Positions 8,619 to 19,000 of a stretch of DNA of 49,395 bases are shown here, in pieces (within the stretch, counting starts at the first letter, position 1; every line of letters begins with the position of its first letter). Origin of the DNA: Bacteroidales bacterium (GTDB taxonomy: Bacteria > Bacteroidota > Bacteroidia > Bacteroidales > P3). Location: NCBI GenBank assembly GCA_017480525.1, contig JAFVAM010000059.1, positions 1-49,395 of the forward strand, written 5' to 3'. The notes under the pieces are model-generated. The model was not told where the DNA came from. It saw only the letters and a program-made list of their open reading frames with translations, and ran no database searches. Position numbers and translations under genes: made by a program.

Positions 8619-8996
8619 CTATTTGGTCTTCAGAAAGGCGAAGAAGACCGCCGCAACGATGCAGCCAAAGCTGACGATGTGGTTCCAGCGGATGGGTTCG
8701 CCCTTGAAGATGGTGGCCACGATGACCGTGAAGACAAACAGCGAGATGCATTCCTGTATCACCTTCAGCTGCATCAGCGAGAAGGGGCCGCCGGTGATTT
8801 CGGATCCGATGCGGTTGGCCGGAATCATCACCAGATATTCAATGAGCGCCACGCCCCACGACAGGAGGATGATTGCGATGAGCGGCCAGTCCTTGGTGAT
8901 GTTCATCTGCTCCAGCTTCAGGTTGCCATACCAGGCCAACGTCATGAAGACGTTGCTCACCACGAGCATGGTTATTGCTATGATTCCTTTCGACAT
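8619..8996 (-). CDS. DUF486 (DMT-like) small membrane protein
   Basis: A 125-residue, four-helix inner-membrane protein of the DUF486 family, related to drug/metabolite transporters; substrate unknown. Hydrophobic segments are IIAITMLVVSNVFMTLAW, WPLIAIILLSWGVALIEYLV, LKVIQECISLFVFTVIVATI and IVSFGCIVAAVFFAFL. The conserved WYGNLK and NRIGSE..GGPFSL..LK regions support the family. The ATG at 8996 overlaps the end of cinA by 19 bp, which implies translational coupling. The same frame stays open further upstream, but that part is only a shadow of cinA. Confidence 0.88.
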   Translation of the reverse strand: MSKGIIAITMLVVSNVFMTLAWYGNLKLEQMNITKDWPLIAIILLSWGVALIEYLVMIPANRIGSEITGGPFSLMQLKVIQECISLFVFTVIVATIFKGEPIRWNHIVSFGCIVAAVFFAFLKTK

Positions 8997-10228
8997 AATT
9001 CTCTGATTAACATTGCGAATGCCTGGTTGACGGTGCGTTCGATGTTCTGCTGTCGACGGCGTCCGGGGAAGTTCAGCAGCTGCGCCTCGGTGTGTGTGGC
9101 GTCGGCCACGGCGATCCACACCGTGCCCACGGGCTTCTCCGCGGTGCCGCCGTCTGGGCCTGCAATGCCTGTGGTGGCAATGGCATAGTCGGCACCGAGG
9201 CGCTGGCGCACGCCTTCGGCCATCTCGCGGGCCGTCTCCTCGCTCACGGCGCCATGGGCCGCCAGCGTCTCGCGGCGCACCCCGAGAACGCTCTCTTTCA
9301 CCTCGTTGCTGTAGGCCACCACTCCGCCACGGAAGTAGGCCGAAGCACCGGCCTGCGCTGTGAGCTGGCTGGCGATGGTGCCGCCGGTGCAGCTCTCGGC
9401 GGTGGCGAGACTCAAGCCCCTGCCGGTGAGCCGCCGGTGCACCAGTTCGGCGAGGGTTTCGCAATCCTCGCCAACGATGTATTGGCCAGCCATCCTGTAG
9501 AGTTCCCGCACAGCGTCATCGATGGCCTGGTGCAAGAGGGGGGCCTGTGTGCCACGGGCCGTGAGCCGCAGTTTGGTCATGCCTGCCACGGGCAGATAGG
9601 CCAGGCGGATGCACTCGGGCAGGGCCAGTTCCCACGGTTCTATCAGGTCGGAGAGGAAGGACTCTCCGATGCCCTGCGTAAGGATGTTCTTGTTGAGAAT
9701 GATGTCCGTTTTGAAAGTCTGCTGCAGTCGGGGGATGACGCGATTCTGCATGAGCCACTCCATCTCGAAGGGTACGCCAGGCAGGGAGACCAGCACGGTT
9801 CCGCCCCTTTCGAACCACATGCAGGGGGCCGTACCCATGTCGTTGTTGAGTACCTCGCAGCACTCGGGCACCAGGGCCTGGGCGCGGTTGACAGGCGTCA
9901 ACTCGAAGCCACGCACAGCGAAGAGACGGCGCACATTCTCAAGCGCCACCCCGTTCTCCACCAGGCGGCTGCCGAAATAGTCGCAGAGGGGTTTCTTCGT
10001 GATGTCGTCCTTGGTGGGGCCAAGGCCGCCGGTGAGGAGGACGGCGTCCGACGAGTGTATGGCATTGTCGACGGCGGTCCAGATGTCCTGATATGTATCG
10101 CCCACCACCATGGTGCGCTTTACCTCCATGCCTGCCTCTGCCAGCATCCGCGCCATCGTGGAGGCATTGGTGTTGACAACCTGCCCCAGCAGCAGTTCGT
10201 CGCCGATGTTGATTATCGTAACGTTCAT
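8978..10228 (-). CDS. cinA: CinA family nicotinamide-nucleotide amidohydrolase
   Basis: A 416-residue two-domain enzyme. The N-terminal MoaB/COG1058 domain (MNVTIINIGDELLLGQVVNT, DAVLLTGGLGPTKDDITK, LPGVPFEMEWL) is a putative ADP-ribose or nucleotide pyrophosphatase. The C-terminal PncC domain (LATAESCTGGTIASQLTAQA, GGVVAYSNEVKESVLGV, ATTGIAGPDGGTAEKPVGTV) deamidates nicotinamide mononucleotide to nicotinate mononucleotide, which recycles pyridine nucleotides. Length and motifs match the family. It lies 25 bp after folA and overlaps the DUF486 gene by 19 bp, inside the hydF operon. Confidence 0.96.
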   Translation of the reverse strand: MNVTIINIGDELLLGQVVNTNASTMARMLAEAGMEVKRTMVVGDTYQDIWTAVDNAIHSSDAVLLTGGLGPTKDDITKKPLCDYFGSRLVENGVALENVRRLFAVRGFELTPVNRAQALVPECCEVLNNDMGTAPCMWFERGGTVLVSLPGVPFEMEWLMQNRVIPRLQQTFKTDIILNKNILTQGIGESFLSDLIEPWELALPECIRLAYLPVAGMTKLRLTARGTQAPLLHQAIDDAVRELYRMAGQYIVGEDCETLAELVHRRLTGRGLSLATAESCTGGTIASQLTAQAGASAYFRGGVVAYSNEVKESVLGVRRETLAAHGAVSEETAREMAEGVRQRLGADYAIATTGIAGPDGGTAEKPVGTVWIAVADATHTEAQLLNFPGRRRQQNIERTVNQAFAMLIRELCRKES

Positions 10229-10253
10229 ATATCCATTGATTAAAGCCCTTCAA

Positions 10254-10790
10254 TCAAAAACCGACCCCTCTCATCCCCGCTTTCCTGTCGTATTCCTCGT
10301 AGGCGTAGTCCAGGCCGCTCTCGTCGTCGAACACGGGTTCGCCGAACTTCACCAGTGTGAACTCCGACATGTCGATGGCGGGGAAAAAGACATCGGCCTC
10401 ATAGTCACGGTATATGCGCGTGACATACAGGCGGTTGGTGAAGGGCAGGAGGAGTTCGTAGACCGAGGCGCCGCCCATGACGAAGACCTCGTCGCTGTTG
10501 CCCTGAAGGGTTTTGAAGAGGGCATTGACACTATGCACAACTTCGGCACCGGGAGCCTCGAAGTCAGGGTTCTGCGTCAGGACGATGTTCCTGCGTCGGG
10601 GCAGCGGCCGCTTGGGGAGGCTCTCCCAGGTCTTGCGGCCCATCACCACGGTATGGCCGGTGGTGAGCTGTTTGAAACGCTTCAGGTCGCCGCCGAGATG
10701 CCACAGCAAGTCGTTGTCTTTGCCGATGGCGCGGTTTTGCGCCATGGCGACGATGATGCTCAAATTGGGTTTCGTGTTGGTGTCTATCAT
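10254..10790 (-). CDS. folA: Dihydrofolate reductase
   Basis: Reduces dihydrofolate to tetrahydrofolate with NADPH. The 178-residue protein shows the DHFR pattern: LSIIVAMAQNRAIGKDNDLLWHL, then VVMGRKTWESLP, then the VFVMGGASVYELLLP motif before the NADPH-binding region, and a C-terminal beta strand with LDYAYEEYDR. The usual active-site acidic residue is the Asp in DNDLLWHL. The ATG at 10790 overlaps the hydF stop codon as ATGA, so translation is coupled to hydF. The same frame is open upstream, but that part lies inside hydF and is not coding here. Confidence 0.96.
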   Translation of the reverse strand: MIDTNTKPNLSIIVAMAQNRAIGKDNDLLWHLGGDLKRFKQLTTGHTVVMGRKTWESLPKRPLPRRRNIVLTQNPDFEAPGAEVVHSVNALFKTLQGNSDEVFVMGGASVYELLLPFTNRLYVTRIYRDYEADVFFPAIDMSEFTLVKFGEPVFDDESGLDYAYEEYDRKAGMRGVGF

Positions 10791-11962
10791 TGTTTGAATA
10801 TTTTTGTCGCTCTGTGGAAGATGCCTGTGCACCAGGCCAATGCCAGGCCGTAGTTGCTCACGGGGAGCCCGGCTTCGAGGGCGGGCAGGAGGCGTGCGCG
10901 CACCTGCTGGCGGGTGATGACGCAGCCGCCGCACTGGATGACCAGTCGGTAGTCTGCGAGCGGTGGACGGTGGGCGGAGAGGGGGGTGTTGCCGGCTATG
11001 ATGTCGCACTGGATGTCCTTGCCGGTGGCGCGTCGCAGGGCGGCAGGGAGCTTGACGCGGCCAATATCCTCGCAGGTGACGTTGTGGGTGCAGCTTTCGA
11101 GGAGGAGGACGCGGTCGCCGTCGCGCAGGGTGCCTATGGTCTGTGTGCCGCGCAGGTATTCGTCGAAGAGGCCTTTCTGGCGCGCCAGCACTACGCTGAA
11201 GCTCGTCAGCGGCACGGCGTCGGGCACTGTTTCTGCCACGCTCTTGAAGGCCTGGCTGTCGGTGACGACCAGACGCGGGAGTTCGCGCAGCGAGGCCAGC
11301 GTCCGTGCCAGCTCTTGCGGCTGGCAGAAGAGGGCCTGGGCGTGGAGGTCCATGAGGTCGCGCAGAACCTGCACCTGGGGCAGAATCATGCGGCCTTCGG
11401 GGGCGGAGGAGTCAATGGGGGTGACGAGCACAACGGTGTCGCCCGCCGCGACGATGTCGCCGAGCAGCGAGGTTGCGCGCCAGGCGGTTTCGGGGAGTTT
11501 GAGTCGTATGTGTGCGATGAGGGTGTCGCGCAAGGAGGGGTCCTTGACGGTCATCAGGAGGGCCTCGTCGTGCCGGGGTTGGGGGGAGAGGTCGGCCTTG
11601 GTCTGTATGGGCAGGAGGGGTGTGCCGTGCTGGTTGCACCAATGCTCGATGCGTTCTTCGGGTTCGCCCCACTGGGTGAAGAGGAGCAGGGCGAGGTCGA
11701 CCTCGGCGAGGGCGGCGATGGTTTTCTCGACGCGCTGGCTGCCGAGGTCGCCCTGGTCGTCGATGCCGGCGGTGTCGACAAGGACAACGGGGCCTATACC
11801 GCCGATCTCCATGCTTTTGCGGACGGGGTCGGTGGTGGTGCCGGGAGTGTCGCTGACGATGGCTGTGGACTGACCTGTCAGGTAGTTGACGAGGGAACTT
11901 TTGCCGGCGTTGCGCCGGCCGAAGAGGCCTATGCGGGGTTTCAATTCGTTTCCTTTGCTCAC
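10787..11962 (-). CDS. hydF: [FeFe] hydrogenase H-cluster maturation GTPase HydF
   Basis: HydF is the scaffold GTPase on which HydE and HydG build the diiron subcluster of [FeFe] hydrogenase. The 391-residue reading shows the GTPase P-loop GRRNAGKSSLVN, SDTPGTTTDPVRKSMEI (switch region) and VLVDTAGIDD. A dimerisation domain and the C-terminal iron-sulfur domain follow, with CxH in SCTHNVTCEDIGRVKLP and CxxC in QCGGC. The start is the GTG at 11962 (VSKGNELKPRIG), which aligns with the family N-terminus and lies about 40 bp downstream of a good promoter. An ATG at 12094 in the same frame lies upstream of that promoter. No hydE, hydG or hydrogenase gene is in the window. Confidence 0.95.
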   Translation of the reverse strand: MSKGNELKPRIGLFGRRNAGKSSLVNYLTGQSTAIVSDTPGTTTDPVRKSMEIGGIGPVVLVDTAGIDDQGDLGSQRVEKTIAALAEVDLALLLFTQWGEPEERIEHWCNQHGTPLLPIQTKADLSPQPRHDEALLMTVKDPSLRDTLIAHIRLKLPETAWRATSLLGDIVAAGDTVVLVTPIDSSAPEGRMILPQVQVLRDLMDLHAQALFCQPQELARTLASLRELPRLVVTDSQAFKSVAETVPDAVPLTSFSVVLARQKGLFDEYLRGTQTIGTLRDGDRVLLLESCTHNVTCEDIGRVKLPAALRRATGKDIQCDIIAGNTPLSAHRPPLADYRLVIQCGGCVITRQQVRARLLPALEAGLPVSNYGLALAWCTGIFHRATKIFKQ

Positions 11963-12006
11963 GATGTCAGTGTTTTGTGGGGTGCTGCGCACCAGGGTTC
12001 GGACTG

Positions 12007-12014
12007 CAAAGTTA
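12007..12014 (-). promoter_or_regulatory. -7 box of the hydF operon
   Basis: On the minus strand this reads TAACTTTG, matching TAnnTTTG. It sits 44 bp before the hydF GTG and supports that start over the upstream ATG. Confidence 0.7.
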
Positions 12015-12082
12015 CGAAAAAATATCGACACGCACACGAAGTTGTAAAAATGCCCCACGTTCACCTCGCCAAAACCCTGCCC

Positions 12083-12240
12083 GAACCCTACCATCTTCTA
12101 CCGCGGAAGAGGGTGGAAAGAGGATGTCAGGAGGATGGTAGGAATTTGGGAAGAAGATGGTGGCTATTAACCACTGGTTTTCAGGCAATTGGGAATATTT
12201 TTAACATTTTGTATAAAATGCTGGTTTCCAGTATGTTGAA
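12083..12240 (+). repeat. Dispersed palindromic intergenic element, copy 2
   Basis: It starts with CCCTACCATCTTCTACCGCGG, continues GGAGGATGGTAGG, then TTGGGAAGAAGATGGTGGC, followed by an AT-rich tail with CTGGTTTTCAGGCAATTG. The order matches copies 1, 3 and 4. It occupies the 396-bp divergent gap between hydF and the DUF4919 gene, which otherwise holds the two promoters and no other gene. Confidence 0.7.
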
Positions 12241-12328
12241 AATTTTGGAAAAAGGGCGCAGCTGTGTGCGGGGAGGAGTTGAAAGAGGAGAAAAAGGAAG
12301 AGGGCTGGCGTATGTCGGGAAAAAAGTG

Positions 12329-12336
12329 TATTTTTG
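12329..12336 (+). promoter_or_regulatory. -7 box of the DUF4919 gene
   Basis: TATTTTTG matches TAnnTTTG, 22 bp before the ATG. A purine-rich AAAAAAGGGGAGG lies between it and the start codon. Confidence 0.65.
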
Positions 12337-12358
12337 CAGGAAAAAAGGGGAGGTTAAA

Positions 12359-12928
12359 ATGAGGAAAGCGATAGCGATAATGATTTTTCTGACAGGGTGT
12401 TGCATTGGCGCGGCGCAGGAGAACCCGGTGCCGGTGCCGCCCAACTACGAGCGCATCGGACGGGAGACGCGGCGGTGGCTGGGGGAGTACCGCTACGGGA
12501 GGCTGGAGCGGCGTTTCGAGCGGTGCGACACGACGCTGACAATCGACGGTGTGCGGTGCCTGTACTACGGAGCCTGGCTGCGCCGTGGGGAGGGGGTGAC
12601 AGCGGTGAGGGTGAGCGAGGGGAAGCGGCAGTACGACCTGGCGGCGAGGTTGCACGGGGCGGCGTCGCGCGAGGCGAACGCGGCGTGGTGGCGGCTGCAG
12701 ATGCTGGTGGCGGCGGTGTGGAGCAGCGGCAACGGTTCGGCGGAGCATCCGTTCCACGTGACTTGCGAGGAGGACGTGGAGTTCATGGTGGGCGACGTGG
12801 GGTTGGTGGCTCCCCTGACGGGGGGTGCGAGGGAGGGATACTATGAGGACGCGCGGGGTGAGAGGATGTACTTCCGCCTGGCAGGGGTGACGACAGAAGG
12901 CGAAGGGGCGGCAGGGGGCGGCGAATAG
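12359..12928 (+). CDS. DUF4919 family exported protein
   Basis: A 189-residue secreted or envelope protein with a signal peptide (MRKAIAIMIFLTGCCIGAAQ). The cysteines in the signal region could also allow lipid attachment. The mature part follows the DUF4919 pattern: PNYERIGRETRRW, then ERCDTTLTIDGVRCLYYGAW, then HPFHVTCEEDVEFMVGDVG near the end. The family is common in Bacteroidota and has no known function. The ATG is placed by the -7 box 22 bp upstream. The next gene has its own promoter 20 bp downstream, so the two need not be co-transcribed. The body is unusually rich in Gly, Arg and Glu and strongly GC-biased. Confidence 0.85.
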   Translation: MRKAIAIMIFLTGCCIGAAQENPVPVPPNYERIGRETRRWLGEYRYGRLERRFERCDTTLTIDGVRCLYYGAWLRRGEGVTAVRVSEGKRQYDLAARLHGAASREANAAWWRLQMLVAAVWSSGNGSAEHPFHVTCEEDVEFMVGDVGLVAPLTGGAREGYYEDARGERMYFRLAGVTTEGEGAAGGGE

Positions 12929-12947
12929 GCGCGGCGTTCAGTTTTTT

Positions 12948-12979
12948 TTTGTACATGTCGCACTTTTTGCGTATTTTTG
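12948..12979 (+). promoter_or_regulatory. Promoter of the giant glucan synthase gene
   Basis: TTTG at 12948-12951 and TATTTTTG at 12972-12979 are separated by 20 bp, a full match to the Bacteroidota housekeeping promoter. The ATG follows 28 bp downstream. Confidence 0.8.
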
Positions 12980-13007
12980 CATTTTCATTTCCGAAAAGGA
13001 GACTACT

Positions 13008-16000
13008 ATGGAGAGTGTATACAGGATTTTCAAGAAGAGCGTCAGGGATGTGACGCGGTACTATATGCTGCTTGTCGAGGAGACGAGGAGCGAGCGTCTG
13101 GTGGGCAGCACGAACGAATGGGTGCTGGACAACTACTACATGGTCAGCGAGCAGGAGAAGGTGATGAGGGAGGAGCTGAGGGGAGTGGAGAGGGGGGAAT
13201 GGAGGGTGGAGAAAGGACGAGTGGAGGTGCTGTGGAAGCTGGTGGAGGGCTATTTGAGGCGCAGCCACCACGCTGTGGACAAGGCACTGTTGTTCCGCTA
13301 CCTGAGCCAGGTGCAGCAGAAGCAGAAAGACTACCTGCCCTACCCGGAGGTGACGGCGCTGCTGCCGCTGCTGAAGGCGGTGTTGATTGCAGAGCTGGCG
13401 CGCCTCTGCCGCGAGCTGGAGGAGCGGCAGGCGTTCCACTACAGCCCCACGGAGCGGGTACCGGCCGAGGACCTGGAGCGCGCCGCGCAGCAGAACCTGC
13501 TGATGATGAACATATTCAACTCGCTCAAGAAAATCACCAAGCTGCCGATGGCGGAGCTTATCGACGCCGTGAGTTTCTCGGAGCGCATGTTGAAGGGCGA
13601 GAAGGCGGGGATGTACGACCAGATGCAGGACAAGACGAAGGAGGACTACCGCGCCATGGTGGTGCGCACCTGCCGCAAGCGGGGATTGAAGGAATACGAC
13701 TTTGTGAAGGCGATGGCGGAGAGCGAGGAGCATGTGGGCTGGCAGCTCTTCCCCGCCAAGCGGTGGAACGGCAGGGCGCAGCTCTACATCTGGATTGTGG
13801 TGCTGGCAACGATGGGGGGAGCCGCCGCCATTGCGTGGTTCACAACGAGTTGGCAGCCATGGATAAAGATTTTGATGGGGGTGCTGCTGGTGGTGCCCGT
13901 CAGCCAGGTGGCGATAGACTTCTTCAACTGGCTGCTTTCGAAGCTGCACCATCCGCGCGGCACTTTCAAGCTGAAATTCAAGGACGGCCTCATTCCGGAC
14001 GAATACGCCACAATGGTCATCATGCCCACCATCCTCAAAAGCAAGGAGAGGGTGGAGGAACTCATGGGAGTGCTGGAGGTGTACTATCTGAGCAATATCA
14101 ACCGCGGCGAGGGGAGAGTGGAGAGCGTGGGGTGGAGAGAGAACCACCCGAGTTCGCAGAAAGCGGGAAGCAGAAATCAGAACCTCTACTACACCCTTGT
14201 GGGCGACGCGGCGGCCAGCAAGGAGGCCGATGCGCCGTGGGACGAGGAGGTGGTGGAGGCGGGACTGGCCAAGGCGAAGGAGCTGAATGAGAAATACGGT
14301 GCGCCGATTTTCAACTTTGTCTACCGCCGGCGCACGTGGAGCGACGGTGAGCGGACCTGGCTGGGACACGAGCGCAAACGCGGCGCCATCCTGCACTTCA
14401 ACGACCTTCTGCTTGGCCAGACCTCCGAGGAGGAGAAAGCGATGCGCTTCCGTACGGAGACCATCAGCCAGTGGCGGCAGAGCGTGGGCAAAGCCATACG
14501 CTTCGTCATCACACTCGACACCGACACAGAGCTGGTGCTCTACTCCGCTCAAAAACTCGTCGGCGCCATGGCGCACCCGCTGAACGTGGCGCAGCTGAGC
14601 GGCGACGGCAAGCGCGTGGACAAGGGCTATGGCATCATGCAGCCGAGGGTGAACGTGGACGTGGAAGTGACCAACAAAAGCCGCTACGCGCAGCTCATGG
14701 CGGGCCTCGGGGGGCTGGATGTCTACACCACCGCCAGTTTCGAACTCTATCAGGACATCTTCGACGAGGGTACTTTCTGCGGCAAGGGCATCTACGACCT
14801 GCGGGTGTTCCAGCACGTGCTGAAAGGGGCCTTCCCGCAGAACCTCATTCTCAGCCACGACCTGCTGGAGGGCTGCCACATTCGCTGCGGCCTCATCAAC
14901 GACGTGGAGGTGTTCGACGACAACCCAAGCAACTACATCGACGATGCCAAGCGCCACCACCGCTGGACACGCGGCGACTGGCAGATTGTTTCCTGGCTCA
15001 CGCCCCATGTGCACAACGAGAAGGGGGAACGCGTGAAGAACCAGGTGAACACCATCGGCCGATGGAAGATATTCGACAACCTGCGCCGCTCGCTGCTGAG
15101 CCTGAGTGTGATGCTGATGATCTTTGCGGGCTACGCCGTCGGCATCGTTGCGGGGACACAGCCCAGCGAAGCGTGGTTCCTGCTGGTGGCTCTCGTCGTC
15201 GTGGCCAGTCCCATCGTGTTCTTCATCATCGGACAGGTCGCCAAGCTGCCCAATTTCGGCAAACGATACAAATACTACATGACGCTGATGCGAGGTTTCC
15301 GCGTCATCGTCTACCGCTCGCTGGTGCAGTTCGCCCTGCTGCCCAAAGAGGCGTGGATGTACACCGACGCCGCTGTGCGGGCCTGCTGGCGCATGTGGTT
15401 CTCACACCGCGACCTGCTGGCCTGGATTACCAGCGACGAGGCCGCCAAGAGCACCAAGGGGACGCTTGGCGACTACTGCAAGAAGTTCTGGTTCAACTTC
15501 GTGGCCTCCGCCGCATTGGCGGCGGTGACCTGCTATATGCTGTGCAACGGTCGTTCGACCCTCTCGGCCGCCGACATAGCCGCCGCCGTGGCGGCAGGGA
15601 TGGCCTGCGCGGTGTGGATGTCGGCGCCTTTCGTCATGTACCGTCTCGGCAAGAAATTCCCCGAGAACAAGCGGACCCTCAACGAGCAGGAGACGGGGGA
15701 GGTGCGCCAGCTGGCCAAGGACACATGGCATTTCTTCGACACCATGCTCACGGAGGAGACCCACTGGCTCGTCCCGGACAACTACCAGGAGAACCGCGAG
15801 AACAAGACGGACTACAAGACTTCGCCCACCAACATCGGCTACTCGCTGACGTCGGTGGTCAGCGCCGCCTGCCTGGGCTTCATCGGTCACGAGGAAGCCG
15901 TGCAGCGGCTGGAGCGCATCGTCGGCACCGTGGAACGCTTGGAGAAATGGAACGGCCACCTCTACAACTGGTACGATGTCCACACGCTGGCCAAACTGCC

Positions 16001-19000
16001 CAACTTCTTCGTCAGCACCGCCGACAGCGGCAATTTCGTGGCCTGTCTCTACGTGGTGAAGGGATACCTGGAAAACCTCGCTGTGGCCGACAGCCTGAAA
16101 CACAGCCTGCTGGCCAAGGTACACAGGCTCATAGCCCAGACCGACTTCACGCGGCTCTACAACCCCGAACTCGACGTCTTCAGCATCGGCTACGACGACA
16201 GCGCACACAGCCTCCTCCCCTACCACTACAACAATTTCGCCTCCGAGGCACGACTGACCTCGTTCCTCACCATAGCCCAGGGCGACGCGCCCTACAAGCA
16301 CTGGTTCTGCCTCGACAAGACGCTGGTGCAATATAAAGGATACAAGGGTGTGGCGTCGTGGTACGGCACGATGTTCGAATACTTCATGCCCCTCATCTTC
16401 CTGCCCACCTTCCGCCACACGCTGATGGACGAGACCTACAGTTTCGCCATCCGCGCCCAGCGGGCCTTCATCCAGAACCCCAAGGAACTGCCCTGGGGCA
16501 TCAGCGAGACAGCCTACAATGAGCTCGACGACGCGCAGAACTACAAATACCACGCCTTCGGGGTGCCCTATCTCAAGTTCCAGAACACCACGCCGGACCG
16601 CATCGTCGTCTCGCCCTACAGCTCGCTGCTGGCCATCGGCATCGACGACCGCGCCGTCTACGACAACCTTCAGCTGCTGCGCCGCCTGGGCATGTACGAC
16701 GGCGACATGGGATTTTTCGAGAGCTACGACGACGATGACCACGTCCCCGTCCGCGCCCACTATGCCCACCACCAGGGCATGATACTGGCCTCGCTGGCCA
16801 ACTACCTGCGCGACAACTGCCTGCAGGTTTTCTTCATGCACGACCCCGCCATGCGCTCCATGTCGACACTGCTCAAGGAGAAGGCACAGGTGAAGCCCTA
16901 TATCGACCTCAAGGTGACGCAATACAAGCGCTACCAATACAGCAAAGTGCAGACCGAGAGCGACGCGCGCGACTTCGACGGCATAGCCAATGTGCCGGAG
17001 GTCGGCGTGGTGAGCAACGGCCAATACACCGTGCTGATGAACGACCGCGGCAGCGGTTTCTCGCGCTTCCGCAACACGATGCTCAACCGCTACCGCAAAA
17101 TCTCGTCCGACCACTACGGCATCTTCCTCTACATTCGCGACCTGCAGAGCGACCACCTCTGGAGCGCCACCTACGCGCCGCTCGACGTGATGCCGGAGAG
17201 CTACCACGTCTCGTTCGCCAGCGACAAAATCAAATTTTCGCGCGAAGACGACGGCATCGTCACGCAGACCGAAGTCACGGTACTCAAGGACCGCAGCGCC
17301 GAGATACGCCGCTACACCTTCACCAACAACACCGCCCGCGCCATCGACCTGGAACTGACGACCTACGGCGAGGTGGTGCTTGCCGCGACCGCCGAGGACG
17401 AAAGCCACCGTGTCTTCAACGCCATGAAGGTGGCCTCGGAATACGACAACGCCCACGAGGCGCTGCTCTTCTCGCGTCCCGGCGCCCACGGCAGCCACCA
17501 CTTCCTGCTCCACAAGTTGTGGACCGCCTGCGAGGAGAGCGAACTGGTGGAATACGAGACCTCGCGCCTGAACTTCCTCGGTCGCGGCGGCAGCCTGCGC
17601 CACGCCGACATCATCGATGCCCGACGCACCCTCTCCGGCACTGTGGGCACCACCCTCGACCCCATATTCTCCATGCGCCGCCGCCTCCACATCGAGGCTG
17701 GCAAGAGCGCCGAGGCTTTCGTACTCACAGGCTTCGCCAAAGCCCGGGAGCAACTGCTCCAGCTCTCGGAGCAGTACGCCTCCTCTCCCGACATCGAACA
17801 CGCCTTCAAGACGGCCTCGGTGTTCAACAACATGCGCACAAGCCTCTCGCTCCTCAAAGGCAGCCAGATGCGCCTCTACAACAGCATAGCCAAATACATA
17901 GCCCAGACGGCCACCCTCGGCAACGGGCGCAACGCTCTTCTGGCCCAAAACACGCTGTCGCAGAGCGGACTGTGGCGCTTCGGCATCAGCGGCGACCTGG
18001 CCATCCTCCTCCTCGAAGTGGACAATCTGGACCGTTCGGGCTTCGCCAAGGAGATGCTGCGCGCCTTCGAATACTACAAGGTCCACGGCCTGCTGCTGGA
18101 CCTCGTCGTCGTCAACGACGCCCCTGCCAGCGAGCGCGAGGCCCTGGCACACTTCATCTACGGCATGGCCAACACCGAGCACCTTTGGGCCACGCACAGC
18201 GATGCCGGCAAGGTCTACGTCATCGACGGAACCGACCTCAGCGACGCCGAGCGAACCCTGCTGCGCGTCGTGGCACGGCTCTCCTTCTCCACGGCCGAGG
18301 GCATCACCCTGGCACAGCAGCTACGCCGCCTCGAAGTGGCCAACCAGCACTACCAGGACAAGATTGAATACCCAGTCCTGCAGCCCAAGCGCGACATACG
18401 CGTGTGGAGCAACCTCAAGTTCTACAATCAATACGGCGGATTCGACGGAGGGGTGCGCGACCGCAGCGGAGCGAATCTGTCCCAAGACATTGGGACGAAA
18501 GAACGCGACCGCAGCGGAGCGAATCTGTCCCAAGACATTGGGACGAGCGACTATGTCGTCACCAACACCAACACGCCCATGCCGTGGGTCAACGTCATCG
18601 CCAACGAGCGGCACTTCGGCTGCGTGGTCAGTTCCACCATGGCGGGTTTCTCCTTTGCCCACAATGCCCAGCAGTTCAAGCTCACGGGCTGGAGCAACGA
18701 CATCGTGCGCGACAACGCCAGCGAGATGCTCCTCGTCAACCGCCGCCAGTTCCTCCCCGCCACGGCACGCCACAGCCAGGGCTGGTCGGCCTTCGATGCC
18801 GGATACGACGACGGCCTCGCCGTCAAAGTGCGCGTCTTCGTGGCCGTCGACAAGATGGAGAAATACTACCAAATCAAGGTGGCCAACACCAGCGACGCAC
18901 CGCAGGAGGTGATGCTCGACATGGTGTACAAACTCGTCCTCGGCATGAGCGAGGAACAGACGGCACGCTACCTCCATTCCGAATGGGACGAAGCCTCGAA

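Noticed and set aside
10790..12358. Plus-strand frame open upstream of the DUF4919 gene, opposite hydF
   Set aside because: It is antisense to hydF and crosses two promoters; the real start is the ATG at 12359 with a signal peptide.
15402..18197. Long open frame on the minus strand opposite the glucan synthase
   Set aside because: It is an antisense shadow of high-GC coding sequence, rich in Val, Ala, Glu and Gly, with no recognisable domain, and the plus-strand frame is clearly coding.
18456..18546. CRISPR-like repeat
   Set aside because: Only two units, a 5-bp gap between them and a maintained reading frame; there are no spacers of the right size and no cas genes.
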